From Pirellulaceae bacterium (GTDB lineage: Bacteria; Planctomycetota; Planctomycetia; Pirellulales; Pirellulaceae): a DNA stretch of 64,000 nt. The stretch is taken from contig BPJU01000003.1 of NCBI GenBank assembly GCA_026004775.1, positions 1 to 64,000 on the forward strand. Reading direction: 5' to 3'. The number at the start of each line of letters is the position of its first letter. The first letter of the stretch is position 1. The position numbers and the translations under genes are program-made. A model generated the notes under the pieces. That model was not told the DNA's origin. It saw only the letters and a list, made by a program, of their open reading frames with translations, and searched no databases. Positions 34,357-44,571 of the stretch are shown piece by piece.

Positions 34357-34856
34357 ACTTTGTTCTCCTAACACAACCACACTGTCGTCGCTATTACCAC
34401 TCAATGCAGTACAAGCTGCAAGCTACACCGCCTTCGCTCTGAGATAGTCGTCGAACGACACGTGTGCATGTTTGTATGCTGTTTTACCAATGGCGATGGA
34501 AGTTGTTCGGGAGTGTCGGTATCAGTGGTTTCTATTGTGTGAAACAGCTCACAAATCAGCACCAAGCTCTTTCGACAACCTTTTGTTGGACTCTCCAATG
34601 TATCGCATCGTTCGCAGCGCGCCTCCGTGTGGCTGGCGTTCCAAACGACGCGTTGACTTTGGAATCGCCAGGTGTGGGAGCAAATTGCCATTGGCTCGGG
34701 ATCGGAGGGCATCCGGAGGCGCACTAAGGCGACGGCTGGCTTTGTATGCAGGATCACGGAGAAGGTACCGGGCCAAAGCCGATAAGCAAGGAAGTGGTCG
34801 TGGTACTACGGGGCCATCGAGCAGGCACCGTTTAGGCCAAATGGAAAGGAGGCGTT
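34357..34856. other. 500-bp intergenic region between divergent genes
   Basis: Separates the cytochrome gene from the small lipoprotein gene transcribed the other way, so it should hold both promoters. I see no convincing promoter pair, palindrome or riboswitch-like fold, and the open frames in it lack starts or resemblance to families. Confidence 0.5.
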
Positions 34857-35105
34857 ATGAAGAAGTTGTATTGGGGTGCGTTGGTAGCATTGAGTTTACT
34901 CAGCATTGCCAGTTCGAGTTGTGCGCATCGAAGACCGGCACGAGCTGCCGGTTGCTCCGGAGGCAGTTGCCCAATACCACAAGTGTCGCCCGGCTACGAA
35001 TCTCCTTCTGTCCCTTCACCTTCGCCCGGCTGGGGGAGCGATGGGCTACAGGAAGGTTCTTCTTCCAGGTCGATACCGATGCTCGAAGGCTCCGGGACGC
35101 GATAG
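34857..35105 (+). CDS. Small exported Cys-rich probable lipoprotein
   Basis: 82 residues. Signal peptide MKKLYWGALVALSLLSIASS with a Cys at about residue 22 where lipid could be attached (the preceding SSS is not an ideal lipobox). The mature part is short, rich in Pro, Ser and Gly with a GCSGGSC motif and no known domain. AAAGGAGG about 6 bases before the ATG gives a strong start. Such small lipoproteins of unknown role are common in planctomycetes. A longer overlapping frame lacks codon bias and is not preferred. Confidence 0.65.
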   Translation: MKKLYWGALVALSLLSIASSSCAHRRPARAAGCSGGSCPIPQVSPGYESPSVPSPSPGWGSDGLQEGSSSRSIPMLEGSGTR

Positions 35106-35407
35106 AAGTACCTTGCCGTCGCATCGAGCACGCAACGGTTGTCGCTGCTGGTCGTTGGTAGATCCCATGGGGCGCGGGCCAGACATCGTTCTTGATTAGT
35201 GAAGAGAGTCTCTCACAAACGTTCGGAGGAAGCCTTATAGAAAACAACGGCAAGCAGTGGTGAGGCGGCGCTTATCCGATAACAGAAAAGCAGGCTGACG
35301 TGGTTAGACCGGATTTGCGCGTGGCAGGAACGCGGTTGTTTTTCGCACAGCCTGACAACACGCCTTATGCGGGAACAGCTCCATTTCCTGATGATAGGGT
35401 GGGTGAG

Positions 35408-36157
35408 ATGGCGGCGATGTTGCAATCGGTGTGCGTGATCATTCCGGCGCGGAACGAAGCCGCAGCACTTCCCAAGGTGATTCAGGCACTGCCCAAGGTA
35501 GGACGACTGATTGTTGTGGACAACGGCTCTACCGACCAAACGGCGGCGGTGGCTCGGGAGTTGGGAGCTACAGTGGTAGGTGAGCCTCGGCCGGGCTATG
35601 GAAGGGCGTGCCTGGCGGGACTAGCGCAGCTTGCAGCCTGGGCAGCCAGTGGAGAATTCCGTGCCGAGGTGGTTGCGTTCCTGGACGGGGACTACAGTGA
35701 CTATCCCGAGTTCCTTCCGCGGCTAGTGGAACCGATCCTGTCGGATCGTGCCGACTTCGTATTGGGTTCGCGGTTGAGGGGTAGGCGCGAGCCACTGGCG
35801 ATGCTCCCGCAGAGCGTGTATGGAAACCGGCTCGCTTGTTGGTTGATGCGGCTGCTGTGGAAGGCCCCCTACACGGACCTAGGGCCGTTTCGCGCAATCC
35901 GGTACGACGCGTTGAACCGGCTGGGCATGCAAGACGGGGACTTCGGCTGGACAATCGAGATGCAGATCAAAGCTGTGCTGGCCGGACTCCGGATTATGGA
36001 AATCCCCGTTCCCTATCGCCGGCGGATAGGCACCAGCAAGATTAGCGGTACTGTTTGGGGGTCAGCCAGGGCGGCTGTCAAAATCCTCTATACGTTGGCC
36101 AAGTATGCCTGGTATACACGGCACGTGGGGCGCCGACATTGCCCGGCACAATGGTGA
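35408..36157 (+). CDS. Family 2 glycosyltransferase
   Basis: 249 residues. GT-A fold with VIIPARNEA near the start, IVVDNGSTDQT, and the DxD-type FLDGDYSDYPE; the acceptor half has GSRLRGRRE, YTDLGPFRAIR and RRRIGTSKISGT. It resembles the lipid-linked glycan and dolichol-phosphate-sugar synthase groups. Start at 35408 follows GGTGGGTGAG and precedes the first beta strand by 8 residues. Its stop overlaps the start of the next membrane mannosyltransferase-like gene by 7 bases, so the pair probably makes and uses a lipid-linked sugar at the membrane. Confidence 0.87.
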   Translation: MAAMLQSVCVIIPARNEAAALPKVIQALPKVGRLIVVDNGSTDQTAAVARELGATVVGEPRPGYGRACLAGLAQLAAWAASGEFRAEVVAFLDGDYSDYPEFLPRLVEPILSDRADFVLGSRLRGRREPLAMLPQSVYGNRLACWLMRLLWKAPYTDLGPFRAIRYDALNRLGMQDGDFGWTIEMQIKAVLAGLRIMEIPVPYRRRIGTSKISGTVWGSARAAVKILYTLAKYAWYTRHVGRRHCPAQW

Positions 36158-37926
36158 GGTCTTGGTCGCTGAAAAGCACCGAAAAAATAATCGACGGCCA
36201 TCGTGCCCGCAGAGTGCTGCTGGGGCTGACAATGGTTCAAGCTTCGCTCTACGGCATGCTGGCATGGCTTAGTAACCAATTCGTATACGGCAGCCACTAC
36301 CAACAACGGCCCATTTTGCTGGTCGTCGGGTTACTGGCCGGCTGTTTCCTGATTTACTGCTTTTCGCTGAGTATTGCATGCCGTATCCCCTCGCACACAG
36401 GCCTGGCGGTGAGGATTATTCTGGCTGCAGCGGCATTCCGGGGCATCCTGCTCCCATCGGTTCCGATCCAAGAAATCGACATTTACCGGTACATATGGGA
36501 CGGAGCCGTTGCTTCTCAGGGCTTATCCCCCTATCGTTTTTCCCCTGCCGAAGTGCAGGCTGCCGCCATAACCCCGAAATCGTCGGGCGCATCCGTGGAT
36601 GAGGAGTTGAAACGGTTGATTCGACTGTGTCACGAGGATGCGGCAATTGCCGAGTCTCTGAGGCGCATACACTATCCCGAATTGACCACCGTTTATCCAC
36701 CTGTCAGCCAGGCCGTGTTTGCTTTGGCCTATTATCTGGTTCCGAGTGGCGTAGCGCTGTCCAGCCGCGTACTTGCGATGAAAGTTGTGTTAGTTTTTTT
36801 TGATTTTGCCACAATATTCTTACTATGGTTCTTGCTACGAATGACAAACCGGCATGTTGGCTGGCTGATAGGGTATGCCTGGTGTCCGCTGGTACTCAAG
36901 GAATTTGCCAACAGCGGCCATCTGGACTCGATCGCGGTCTGCTTCACTACAGCAACGCTGTTGTGCGTCACCCGTCTTTATAGGCCCTCGTCCGAACGGT
37001 GTTTATTCTGGGTAGTCATGGCTGGGGTATTGTGGGGTCTATCGGTGGGAGCCAAGCTTTACCCGGTTGTACTGCTGCCGCTGTTGGTGCTGGTGATGTT
37101 CCGGCAGGTTGGCGGCAAGGCGCTTTTGTTCACGGGAATCGCACTCGCTTGTGGCTTGTTGTGCCTGGCCCCTTGGTTCATTTTTCGGGTCAGAAGCGGC
37201 TACCCAGGGCCAACCGCTGTAGATGGCCCTCTTGGTCCGTTGGACAGAAGCTTACCAACGCCGGCCAGCCAACCCTCGTTAGCCGGTCGCGTCCAGCGTC
37301 GTTCGGGATTGGCTGCGTTTGTGACTCAGTGGGAAATGAACGACTTTCTCTTCCTCATTGTGATCGAAAACCTCCGGCCAGCCGATTCCCCGCGGCAATC
37401 TCCGCGGCCGTGGTTCGTGGTCACTCCCAATCGGTGGCGAAAAGCGGTTGTGCAACAAGCGAGCCGTTGGGGTCTGATCGAAGAAAGCAAGGCGCCGTTC
37501 CTTCTGGCCAGAACAGCGACATTAGCGCTTTTCTTGTTGGTCGTCATTCTGTTGCTGGGGAATCTGTGGCACAACCGCGGGCCGGAATCGTTCCTGGAGG
37601 CTGCGTTCCTGACGGTGGCCTGGTTCTGGCTGTTGTCGCCCACTCAGAACCCCTGGTATTGGACTTGGGCACTGCCGGTCGTCCCGTTCGCCCGAAGCCG
37701 CGCATGGTTGGCGGTGTCCGGGCTGGTGTTTATCTATTACGTGCGATTCTGGCTGGGTTACCATTTCCCGAGTCCCGGCGTGGCGGGAACGGCTTACGAT
37801 GGACGAACGTTCTTCGACTTGGTAATTACGTGGTTCGAGTTTGGCCCCTGGCTCATATGGCTTATCGCTACGGCTCTTCTGCGCCACAAGACGGCAAATG
37901 CCTCGTTTTCGGACCACCCGGGGTGA
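36151..37926 (+). CDS. Multi-span GT-C type glycosyltransferase (polyprenol-dependent)
   Basis: 591 residues with about 11-13 membrane helices (first at about 25-45, last near 560-585). The loop after the third helix reads IQEIDIYRYIWDGAVASQGLSPYRF; an acidic D-x-Y-R-Y-x-W-D-G motif in the first periplasmic loop marks GT-C enzymes such as GT87/mannopyranosyl transferases that use polyprenol-phosphate sugars. The previous gene encodes a GT2 enzyme of the type that makes such donors, and the two overlap (ATGGTGA). The periplasmic acceptor is not identifiable. Confidence 0.82.
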   Translation: MVRSWSLKSTEKIIDGHRARRVLLGLTMVQASLYGMLAWLSNQFVYGSHYQQRPILLVVGLLAGCFLIYCFSLSIACRIPSHTGLAVRIILAAAAFRGILLPSVPIQEIDIYRYIWDGAVASQGLSPYRFSPAEVQAAAITPKSSGASVDEELKRLIRLCHEDAAIAESLRRIHYPELTTVYPPVSQAVFALAYYLVPSGVALSSRVLAMKVVLVFFDFATIFLLWFLLRMTNRHVGWLIGYAWCPLVLKEFANSGHLDSIAVCFTTATLLCVTRLYRPSSERCLFWVVMAGVLWGLSVGAKLYPVVLLPLLVLVMFRQVGGKALLFTGIALACGLLCLAPWFIFRVRSGYPGPTAVDGPLGPLDRSLPTPASQPSLAGRVQRRSGLAAFVTQWEMNDFLFLIVIENLRPADSPRQSPRPWFVVTPNRWRKAVVQQASRWGLIEESKAPFLLARTATLALFLLVVILLLGNLWHNRGPESFLEAAFLTVAWFWLLSPTQNPWYWTWALPVVPFARSRAWLAVSGLVFIYYVRFWLGYHFPSPGVAGTAYDGRTFFDLVITWFEFGPWLIWLIATALLRHKTANASFSDHPG

Positions 37927-38243
37927 TTTTCGCCGTTGAGCAACCGGCCGCATGAGGCGGCTACGGGGCAGACGGGAGTTGCTGGGACGGCCCATTGGGC
38001 GGGAGCTACAGCCATGCCACTTTGCGTAGATTGGGCAAAACACCGTGGGTATCAGTCCGGTGAGAGTGAAAATCTTAAGAATGAATGTTCAGATCGGCCG
38101 GTTGCGGGCGTTTTTATACTGGGTGAGTTTCTTGGCTGGCTAGCTGAAGTGGCAGCCACCTTCGTTTAAAATAAAGTAGCGGCTTGATAGTTCTAGGCGG
38201 GTAGGGAGAGGCAGGAAGGCTCTCAGGGCCGGGGGTATCGAAT
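37927..38243. other. Intergenic, nothing specific seen
   Basis: 317 bases between the GT-C gene and the kinase-Hsp70 gene. An AT-rich patch (TTAAAATAAAGTAG near 38166) could belong to the promoter of the following gene; no clear -35/-10 pair. Confidence 0.4.
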
Positions 38244-40961
38244 TTGGTACGCGCCGAACTGTTGAATTTTATAGAGCTTCTTACCCACAGCGGTATCATG
38301 GACCGCCGCCAGGTGCGGGAGCTCTATAAGTCGCTGCCGGCTGACGAACGGCCGGCCACCGCCGCCGCGTTGGCTCGGTTGCTGGTGGCTCGCGGGGTGC
38401 TGACGCCCTACCAATCTTCCCACCTGTTGTCCGGTAACCGTCTGCCTCTTGTGATGCACAACCTCGTCATATTGGACAGGATCGGTCAGGGAGGCATGGG
38501 TGAGGTCTATCTGGCCGAGCAGCGGAGGATGAAGCGGCTGGTGGCGGTGAAGGTGTTGCCGGAAGTGGCGGTGAGTAACGAAAGTCTGGTGCGGCGGTTT
38601 TATCGGGAGGTGGAGGCGGCGGCGCGGCTTATCCATCCGAATATCGTCACCGCATACGACGCGGGCGAATACCGGGGCATTCACTACCTGGTCATGGAAT
38701 ATGTGGACGGCGTGGACTTGGGCACGATGGTCGAACGCCAGGGGCCGTTGGCGGTCGATTTTGTGCTCGGATGTATGCTCCAGGCCGCCCGGGGATTGCA
38801 CTTCGCGCACCAGCGGGGCGTAATTCATCGCGATATTAAACCCTCGAATCTCCTGGTAGACCGATCCGGGATAGTGAAGATTCTGGACATGGGGCTGGCG
38901 CGGCTGGTGGACGTGACAGATTCGCACCAACTGGGTGGTGAACTGACCTCTTCGGGGCACATCGTGGGGACGGTCGACTACATGGCGCCCGAGCAGGTGG
39001 AGAACTCGGCGCAGGTCGATCGGCGGTGCGACATCTATAGTTTGGGTTGCACGATGTTCCGGCTGCTTGTGGGCGAACCTCCTTTCCGTCGTTCCACGGT
39101 GGTCGAGACGCTCCTGGCGCACAAGACCGCTCCGATCCCACGCATCTCCGCCATCCGGTCCGACGTGCCTGAAGAAGTCGACGCGATACTCGAGTCGATG
39201 CTGGCCAAGAAGCCCGAAGATCGATTCGCCTCGATGGCCGACGTGGTGGCCGCTTTGGAGAATGTTTGTGATCACGGGGAATTTCGGCTAGTGGTACCGG
39301 ACCCGTTAGGAGCGATTACCGGCGGCGAGTCGGGTCGGGCCGTGAGCAGCGACGAGCCAACCACGCAGATAGCGGCTTCTACCAGCGGCTCGGTGGCCAG
39401 CCTGGCTCGAACCGGTAGCAGTTCTCAGAACACGGCCGAGGTGGCGGTAGGAGTGGATTTGGGCACCACGTACTCCACGATTGCCTATGTCGACCGGCAA
39501 GGCTTGCCGACCACGATTTCCAATGCCGAAGGGGAGATTGCCACTCCCAGCATGGTGTATTGGGCCGGGGACGAGGTGATTGTGGGGCGGGAAGCGATCA
39601 AAGCTTTGACGACGGATCAGGACTGTGTAGCGGCTTTTCCGAAACGCGACCTGGGGTTGCCGCACTATCACCGGTTGATTGGCGGGGTGGCGTATCCGCC
39701 GGAGGTACTGGAAGCGCAGATTCTTTATAAGCTGGTGCATGATGCGTCGGCCAAGATCGGCACGATCCGTCAGGCGGTGCTTACGGTGCCGGCTTATTTC
39801 GACGAGGTACGGCGCAAGGCGACGCAGGATGCCGGATACATTGCGGGCGTGGAGGTGTTGGACATCATCAATGAGCCGACCGCCGCCGCGCTGGCATACA
39901 GTTACCGCCAAGGTTTGCTCGAACAAAATAACGACACGTGCGTCGTGTCCTTATCTACGATCTCGGCGGCGGCACGTTTGACGTGACGGTACTCCAAATC
40001 GGTCAAGGTGAATTCCGCACGCTGGCCACCGACGGGGACATGCAGTTAGGAGGTTTGGACTGGGACCGGCGGCTGCTGGAATATGTGGCCGATCGCTTTG
40101 TGGAGGAGCACGGGATTGATCCGCGGCAGAACCGCATTGCGGCTGCGCATCTGTGGCGGCAATGTGATGAAGCCAAGCGTTCGCTCTCCACACGCCGGCG
40201 GGTGACTATGGTGGTGGCCTGTGCGGGGCGCCAGATGACGGTGGCCATCGACCGGCAATTGTTTGAAGAATTGACGGCCGACCTGCTTGGAGCGTACCGC
40301 CTGGACGGCCCGCCAGACTTTGGAGGCGGCCGGGCTGGATTGGAAGGATCTGGATGACGTGCTGCTGGTGGGCGGCATGACGCGTGTGCCTGCCGTCCAG
40401 CGGATGCTCAAAGAGCTGTCCGGACGAGAACCGCAACATATCGGCGCGCCGGAGGAAGCGGTCGCCTTGGGGGCGGCCATCTATGCTCGTTACCTGACTG
40501 CCACTCGTCAGGGGCGGCGGATGCCGTTCCGGCTGTTGAATGTCAATTCACACAGTCTGGGAGTGGTGGCATCCGACACGCAGACCGGCCGCCTCTGCAA
40601 CGCCATCGTTATCCCTCGCAACTCCGTGCTGCCGGCCGTCGCCAAACGTGTCTTTCTCACTCAAAAAGACGGCCAACAATCATTGGCCATCCGTATTGTC
40701 GAGGGGGAAAGTGCGAATCCGGACGAGTGCTCGCTGGTGGGCCGGTGCGTGGTGCGCGGATTGCCTGCCGATTTGCCCCGTCACTCGGCCGTGGAAGTGG
40801 CTTTCCGTTATGCCGAGAACGGGCGTTTGACGATTACGGTGCACCTGCCGGGCCACGCTTCGCCTCTGGAATGTTCTGTGTCGCGCGAAAACATGCTTAC
40901 TGCCGAGCAACTCGATAAATGGCGCGCCGTGGTGGCGCGCACTGCCGTTAATGCTGAATAG
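38244..40961 (+). pseudogene. Ser/Thr kinase-Hsp70 fusion with two compensating frameshifts
   Basis: If both indels are corrected it encodes about 905 residues. Residues 1-70 are a helical planctomycete N-terminal region; 74-345 a protein kinase ([39 protein letters not shown] with DMG for DFG, YMAPEQV); about 402 onward an Hsp70/DnaK ATPase ([27 protein letters not shown], then [32 protein letters not shown]) and a substrate-binding part. The frame changes at about 39936 (a G is missing before GTGCGTCGTG) and reverts at about 40289 (an extra G in CTTGGAGCG); between them the protein is still fully readable. The start is a TTG and is uncertain. Kinase-Hsp70 fusions would link phosphorylation to protein folding state. 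Confidence 0.85.
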
Positions 40962-40983
40962 CGGGGCAGGGGCAAGCCGGCTG

Positions 40984-41472
40984 CTAGGGACGCGACGAAT
41001 GGAGACGAGCCAGCGGCCCAAGCGTATCCTCGACCATTTTGTCCAGCATCCCATACGAGTCGCGGCGCACCACCAAACGATCTCCCGGGTACAACGCGTA
41101 ATCGTAAGCCGGAGGGACATGCCGCGTGGCAGCATCGAAACGCGCTTCCATCTTCTGGGGACGGCCTTCCGGACCCTGCCGCACCAGCGTAATCTGCATG
41201 CGGTGGAATTTCTTGTGAGCCCGTGCCAGCCGCAGCGCATCGTCCAGCCGCATGTTCGGTTGCCACGGCACGTGAGCTACCTGCGGTTTCTTGCCCGAAA
41301 TGATCTCCACCACCACGCTCTCGCGCGGTTCGGCAGTAGCCATGGGTTCCGAAGACACCAAACCGGGTGCTAGACCGGCCGGCAAACCGGCACATCCGCA
41401 AATGCCCACCGCCAGGCTGCCGGTAACCAAACAAATCAGACCTGCCCGAACACCGGATAAGCACCGCCGCAT
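40984..41472 (-). CDS. Small lipoprotein with SLBB-like export domain
   Basis: 162 residues. Signal sequence with lipobox-like GICGC (Cys near 26), then a single domain whose end, YALYPGDRLVVRRDSYGML, matches the SLBB/polysaccharide-export type (the YxLxPGDxLxV pattern). Probably lipid-anchored in the outer or cytoplasmic membrane. No other capsule export genes are near. Possibly the last gene of a minus-strand run beginning with comEC; 114 bases separate it from the permease upstream. Confidence 0.7.
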   Translation of the reverse strand: MRRCLSGVRAGLICLVTGSLAVGICGCAGLPAGLAPGLVSSEPMATAEPRESVVVEIISGKKPQVAHVPWQPNMRLDDALRLARAHKKFHRMQITLVRQGPEGRPQKMEARFDAATRHVPPAYDYALYPGDRLVVRRDSYGMLDKMVEDTLGPLARLHSSRP

Positions 41473-41586
41473 AAGTGGATCTCCGCTGCCGCCCGAATGG
41501 CGTGCCGTGTATCGACGAGCCCCCCAACACGGCGTCCGCCTAAATTATCGGCAGCAGACAGAATCGACTTGAGCTTTTTTGGCGTT

Positions 41587-43257
41587 TTATTCCAGCGTCC
41601 AGTGGCGGCGAAGGGCAAGCACCGTCAGCAAGGCGAGAAACACGTTCTCCAAAATGACAAACCCGATATGGGCGGCGAACAAGGGCCAGTTGGCCCCCGA
41701 ACCCATGGCGACGGCGATGCCTTCGGACCTGGGCATGGCCGCCGGCATGTGGATCACCGTGGCCAGTGGGCTTACCACGCCGCACCAGACGATCCGTTCA
41801 CTCAAAGCGGTACCGGGATAAAAGCGCGTGACGAAGAATTCCACGGCCAGCGGTGAACAGTAGAGTATCAGAACAACAGCGTAGGCCAACATCATGGCGT
41901 GGGAGGTGCGCCGCATTACCGACGAGGCACACATCGCCAATTGCGCGGTAGATACACAGGTGACAGTCACCAACACCAGGTAGCCCAGCAAGGTGGCCAG
42001 GGACGAGATGGACCAGTAGGTGGAGACCAGGGCGGCCGCCAACAGCACCGGCCAAAGCAGCAGGAGTGTGAGCACGGTCGAGACGCGCAGGCCGGCCAGC
42101 AATTTGCCCCACACGATGGTACGCCGAGGAAGCGTTGTGGCCAGCAGCAACTCCCACGTCTGCCGCTCCCGCTCGCTGGTAAGACTTCCGGCCGAAAAGA
42201 CCGGTCCGACAAGCATGTTGAACAACAGCACGTAGGCGATATACCACTGGGCGTACGATTCGTTCATGAACAAACAGACCGCCATCAGCGGCAGAGCCAG
42301 TAGAATGCTGATCTGGATAACCAGGCGCATCATCAACGTGCCCTGGCTGAAGATCTCGCTGCGGATTTCTTTCTCGTAAACGGGATTGGCATGATCGTCC
42401 ATCAGCGACGTGCGCTTCGGCGGTGCAAACAGCCGGTCCGGAAATTGATCCGGTTGGATAACCAGCCCTACGGCCGTTTCGGCTTCCGTTTCCAAGTCCA
42501 CGACTTCTTTTCCTTCGCTGCCGACGTCGGGCGTGCGCAACAGTCGGCGGGCTGTCTGCCGGAACAACAAAGCGCTGAAAACGACGGCTGCGGCCGGGAA
42601 TACCGTCAGACCCAAAAACAGGCGAAGCGAACCGTAGCTGGAAAGCCAGTCCCAGGCGGCCACCAGCGTCAGGGCAATCGGCAGGATCAACAGGTACGAG
42701 ACCACCAGAGCCGACGCCGTGCGGCGGTAGTAACTGCTACAGGCAATACTGACCATGGCAAAGAAAAGAACGGAAGCCAGCAAGCTGGCGTAGGCCGCCA
42801 TCACTTCATAGACCGAGATGCCTCCCAGCGGCAGGCACAGCACGATGATCGGCAGCGAGGCGACGATCAGCACCAGCAAATGCGTGACGGATGCCACCAG
42901 TTTTCCCGATACGATCGCCGCCGGCCGCAAGGGGCTGGCCAGCAGCATTTCGTAGGTCTTGCGTTCTTTCTCCAAGGTAATCGCGCCGGCCGCAAAACTG
43001 GGCGCCATCATACACGCCAGCAGATACTGCCCCAGAAAGAACATGTCCGCCAGGCGGCGTGCCTGTCCCAGCGCCTGGTTCTCAGCCCCGGCTGCTTCGG
43101 CCCGCTGTGTCAGGTCGATCCTTTCGGTCTGCGGCCACGCGAAGTAGACCACCAGCGCCAGCAGCAACTGGTACAGCAGCAACAGCACAAAGCCGCGCGT
43201 CTGGCGGAGGTTGACCAGCAATTCGCGTTGTAGAACCGGATTTTCCCAAAGGTACAT
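41587..43257 (-). CDS. ABC-2 type transporter permease
   Basis: 556 residues, about 12 membrane helices in two similar halves joined by a hydrophilic stretch (residues about 240-290). Each half begins with an NPVLQREL / NPVYEKEI segment and contains an E-R-E/K-x-T-x-E-L/M amphipathic element (LEKERKTYEMLLASPL and SERERQTWELLLATTL), the coupling-helix region of ABC-2 permeases. No ATP-binding subunit is adjacent, so it must be encoded elsewhere. A two-module single-chain permease resembles GldF/GldG-like or NosY-like systems; the cargo is unknown. Start is 43 bases downstream of the argG stop. Confidence 0.87.
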   Translation of the reverse strand: MYLWENPVLQRELLVNLRQTRGFVLLLLYQLLLALVVYFAWPQTERIDLTQRAEAAGAENQALGQARRLADMFFLGQYLLACMMAPSFAAGAITLEKERKTYEMLLASPLRPAAIVSGKLVASVTHLLVLIVASLPIIVLCLPLGGISVYEVMAAYASLLASVLFFAMVSIACSSYYRRTASALVVSYLLILPIALTLVAAWDWLSSYGSLRLFLGLTVFPAAAVVFSALLFRQTARRLLRTPDVGSEGKEVVDLETEAETAVGLVIQPDQFPDRLFAPPKRTSLMDDHANPVYEKEIRSEIFSQGTLMMRLVIQISILLALPLMAVCLFMNESYAQWYIAYVLLFNMLVGPVFSAGSLTSERERQTWELLLATTLPRRTIVWGKLLAGLRVSTVLTLLLLWPVLLAAALVSTYWSISSLATLLGYLVLVTVTCVSTAQLAMCASSVMRRTSHAMMLAYAVVLILYCSPLAVEFFVTRFYPGTALSERIVWCGVVSPLATVIHMPAAMPRSEGIAVAMGSGANWPLFAAHIGFVILENVFLALLTVLALRRHWTLE

Positions 43258-43300
43258 GGCTCGTGCCCGGTGGCCGATTCACGGCCCGCACACGCCAGCC

Positions 43301-44515
43301 TCACCGGTGCTTGCGGTAGACGCGCGCCTGCACGCGAAGCGGCAATCCCTGGATCCGTAAAAAGCCCTCAGCATCCGTTTGATTATACGAGCCACCACCC
43401 TCCATGGTGGCAATCCCCGCATCGTACAAGCTGTACGGGCTCGATCGGCCGTCGACCAGAATATTTCCCTTGTACAACTTCAGGCGTACCTGGCCGGTGA
43501 CATAGCGATGCGACCGGCGAATGAACGCCATCAAAGCTTCCATTTTCTCGCTGTACCAGAAACCGTAATACACCAGCTCAGCCACTTCCGGCGCCAAGCG
43601 GTCCCGCAAGTGCAACAGGTCACGGTCCAGCGTGATCTGCTCCAACAACCGCAAGGCTTCGTAGAGCAACGTCATCCCTGGGGCTTCGTACACACCGCGG
43701 CTCTTCATGCCCACGAACCGGTTTTCGACCATGTCGATCCGGCCGATGCCGTGCCGGCCGCCGATCCGATTCAGTGTCTGTACGATCGACAGGGGACTGA
43801 GCGGCTGACCATTGACGGAAACCGGCACGCCCGCCTCGAATCCGATCGTAACCACCTCCGGCTCGTCGGGCGCCTCTCGAGGCGAAACGGTCATACCGAA
43901 CTCCACCAACTCCACCCCGTTCACTTCCAGATCTTCGAGCTTTCCTGCCTCATAGCTGATATGCAGGCAGTTTTCGTCCGAGCTATAGGGCTTGGCCGCA
44001 GTCGCTTTAACAGGTATGCCGTTCTTTTCGCAATAGGCGATCATTTCCGAACGACCCGGAAACGCCTGGCGGAACTGCTCCAGGCGCCATGGGGCGATTA
44101 CCTGAATGTCCGGATCCAGAGCATCGGCGGCCAATTGGAAACGACACTGGTCGTTACCCTTGCCGGTAGCCCCGTGGGCGAACGCCGTAGCACCCACTTC
44201 TTTGGCCACCTGAAGGCAGGTTTTGGCGATCAGCGGCCGAGCGATACTCGTCCCCATCAGATAAACCGACTCGTACCGCGCCTGCCACATCAACACGGGA
44301 AAGGCGAAATCCCGGCAAAGTTCTTCCTGGGCGTCGACGATACGCGCCGAAGCGGCGCCGATCCGCCGCGCTTTATCCAGAATCGCCTGGCGATCCTCAC
44401 ATGGCTGGCCCAGATCGACATAGACGGCATGCACTTCATGCCCCTGGTCCAGAAGCCAGCGCAGAATGACCGATGTGTCCAGGCCACCGGAATAGGCTAA
44501 CACGCAACGAGCCAT
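43301..44515 (-). CDS. argG: Argininosuccinate synthase
   Basis: 404 residues, normal for the family. The ATP-pyrophosphatase loop AYSGGLDTS lies at residues 8-16; further family blocks include MARPLIAK-type SIARPLIAKT, AFAHGATGKGNDQ, APWR, DENLxHISYE-type SSDENCLHISYEAG, and GRIDMVENRFVGMKSRGVYEAPG. Condenses citrulline and aspartate to argininosuccinate in arginine synthesis. No other arg genes in the window. It sits in a five-gene minus-strand run. Confidence 0.97.
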   Translation of the reverse strand: MARCVLAYSGGLDTSVILRWLLDQGHEVHAVYVDLGQPCEDRQAILDKARRIGAASARIVDAQEELCRDFAFPVLMWQARYESVYLMGTSIARPLIAKTCLQVAKEVGATAFAHGATGKGNDQCRFQLAADALDPDIQVIAPWRLEQFRQAFPGRSEMIAYCEKNGIPVKATAAKPYSSDENCLHISYEAGKLEDLEVNGVELVEFGMTVSPREAPDEPEVVTIGFEAGVPVSVNGQPLSPLSIVQTLNRIGGRHGIGRIDMVENRFVGMKSRGVYEAPGMTLLYEALRLLEQITLDRDLLHLRDRLAPEVAELVYYGFWYSEKMEALMAFIRRSHRYVTGQVRLKLYKGNILVDGRSSPYSLYDAGIATMEGGGSYNQTDAEGFLRIQGLPLRVQARVYRKHR

Positions 44516-44571
44516 GGAATTGGCAGTCCTCCGATTTTGCTATGGTAATGTTCCGCCGCATGAACGTGCCG

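Noticed and set aside
42391-43233. A Gln/Arg-rich open frame antisense to the ABC permease
   Set aside because: Complement of Leu/Ala-rich membrane helices yields such composition by default; no support.
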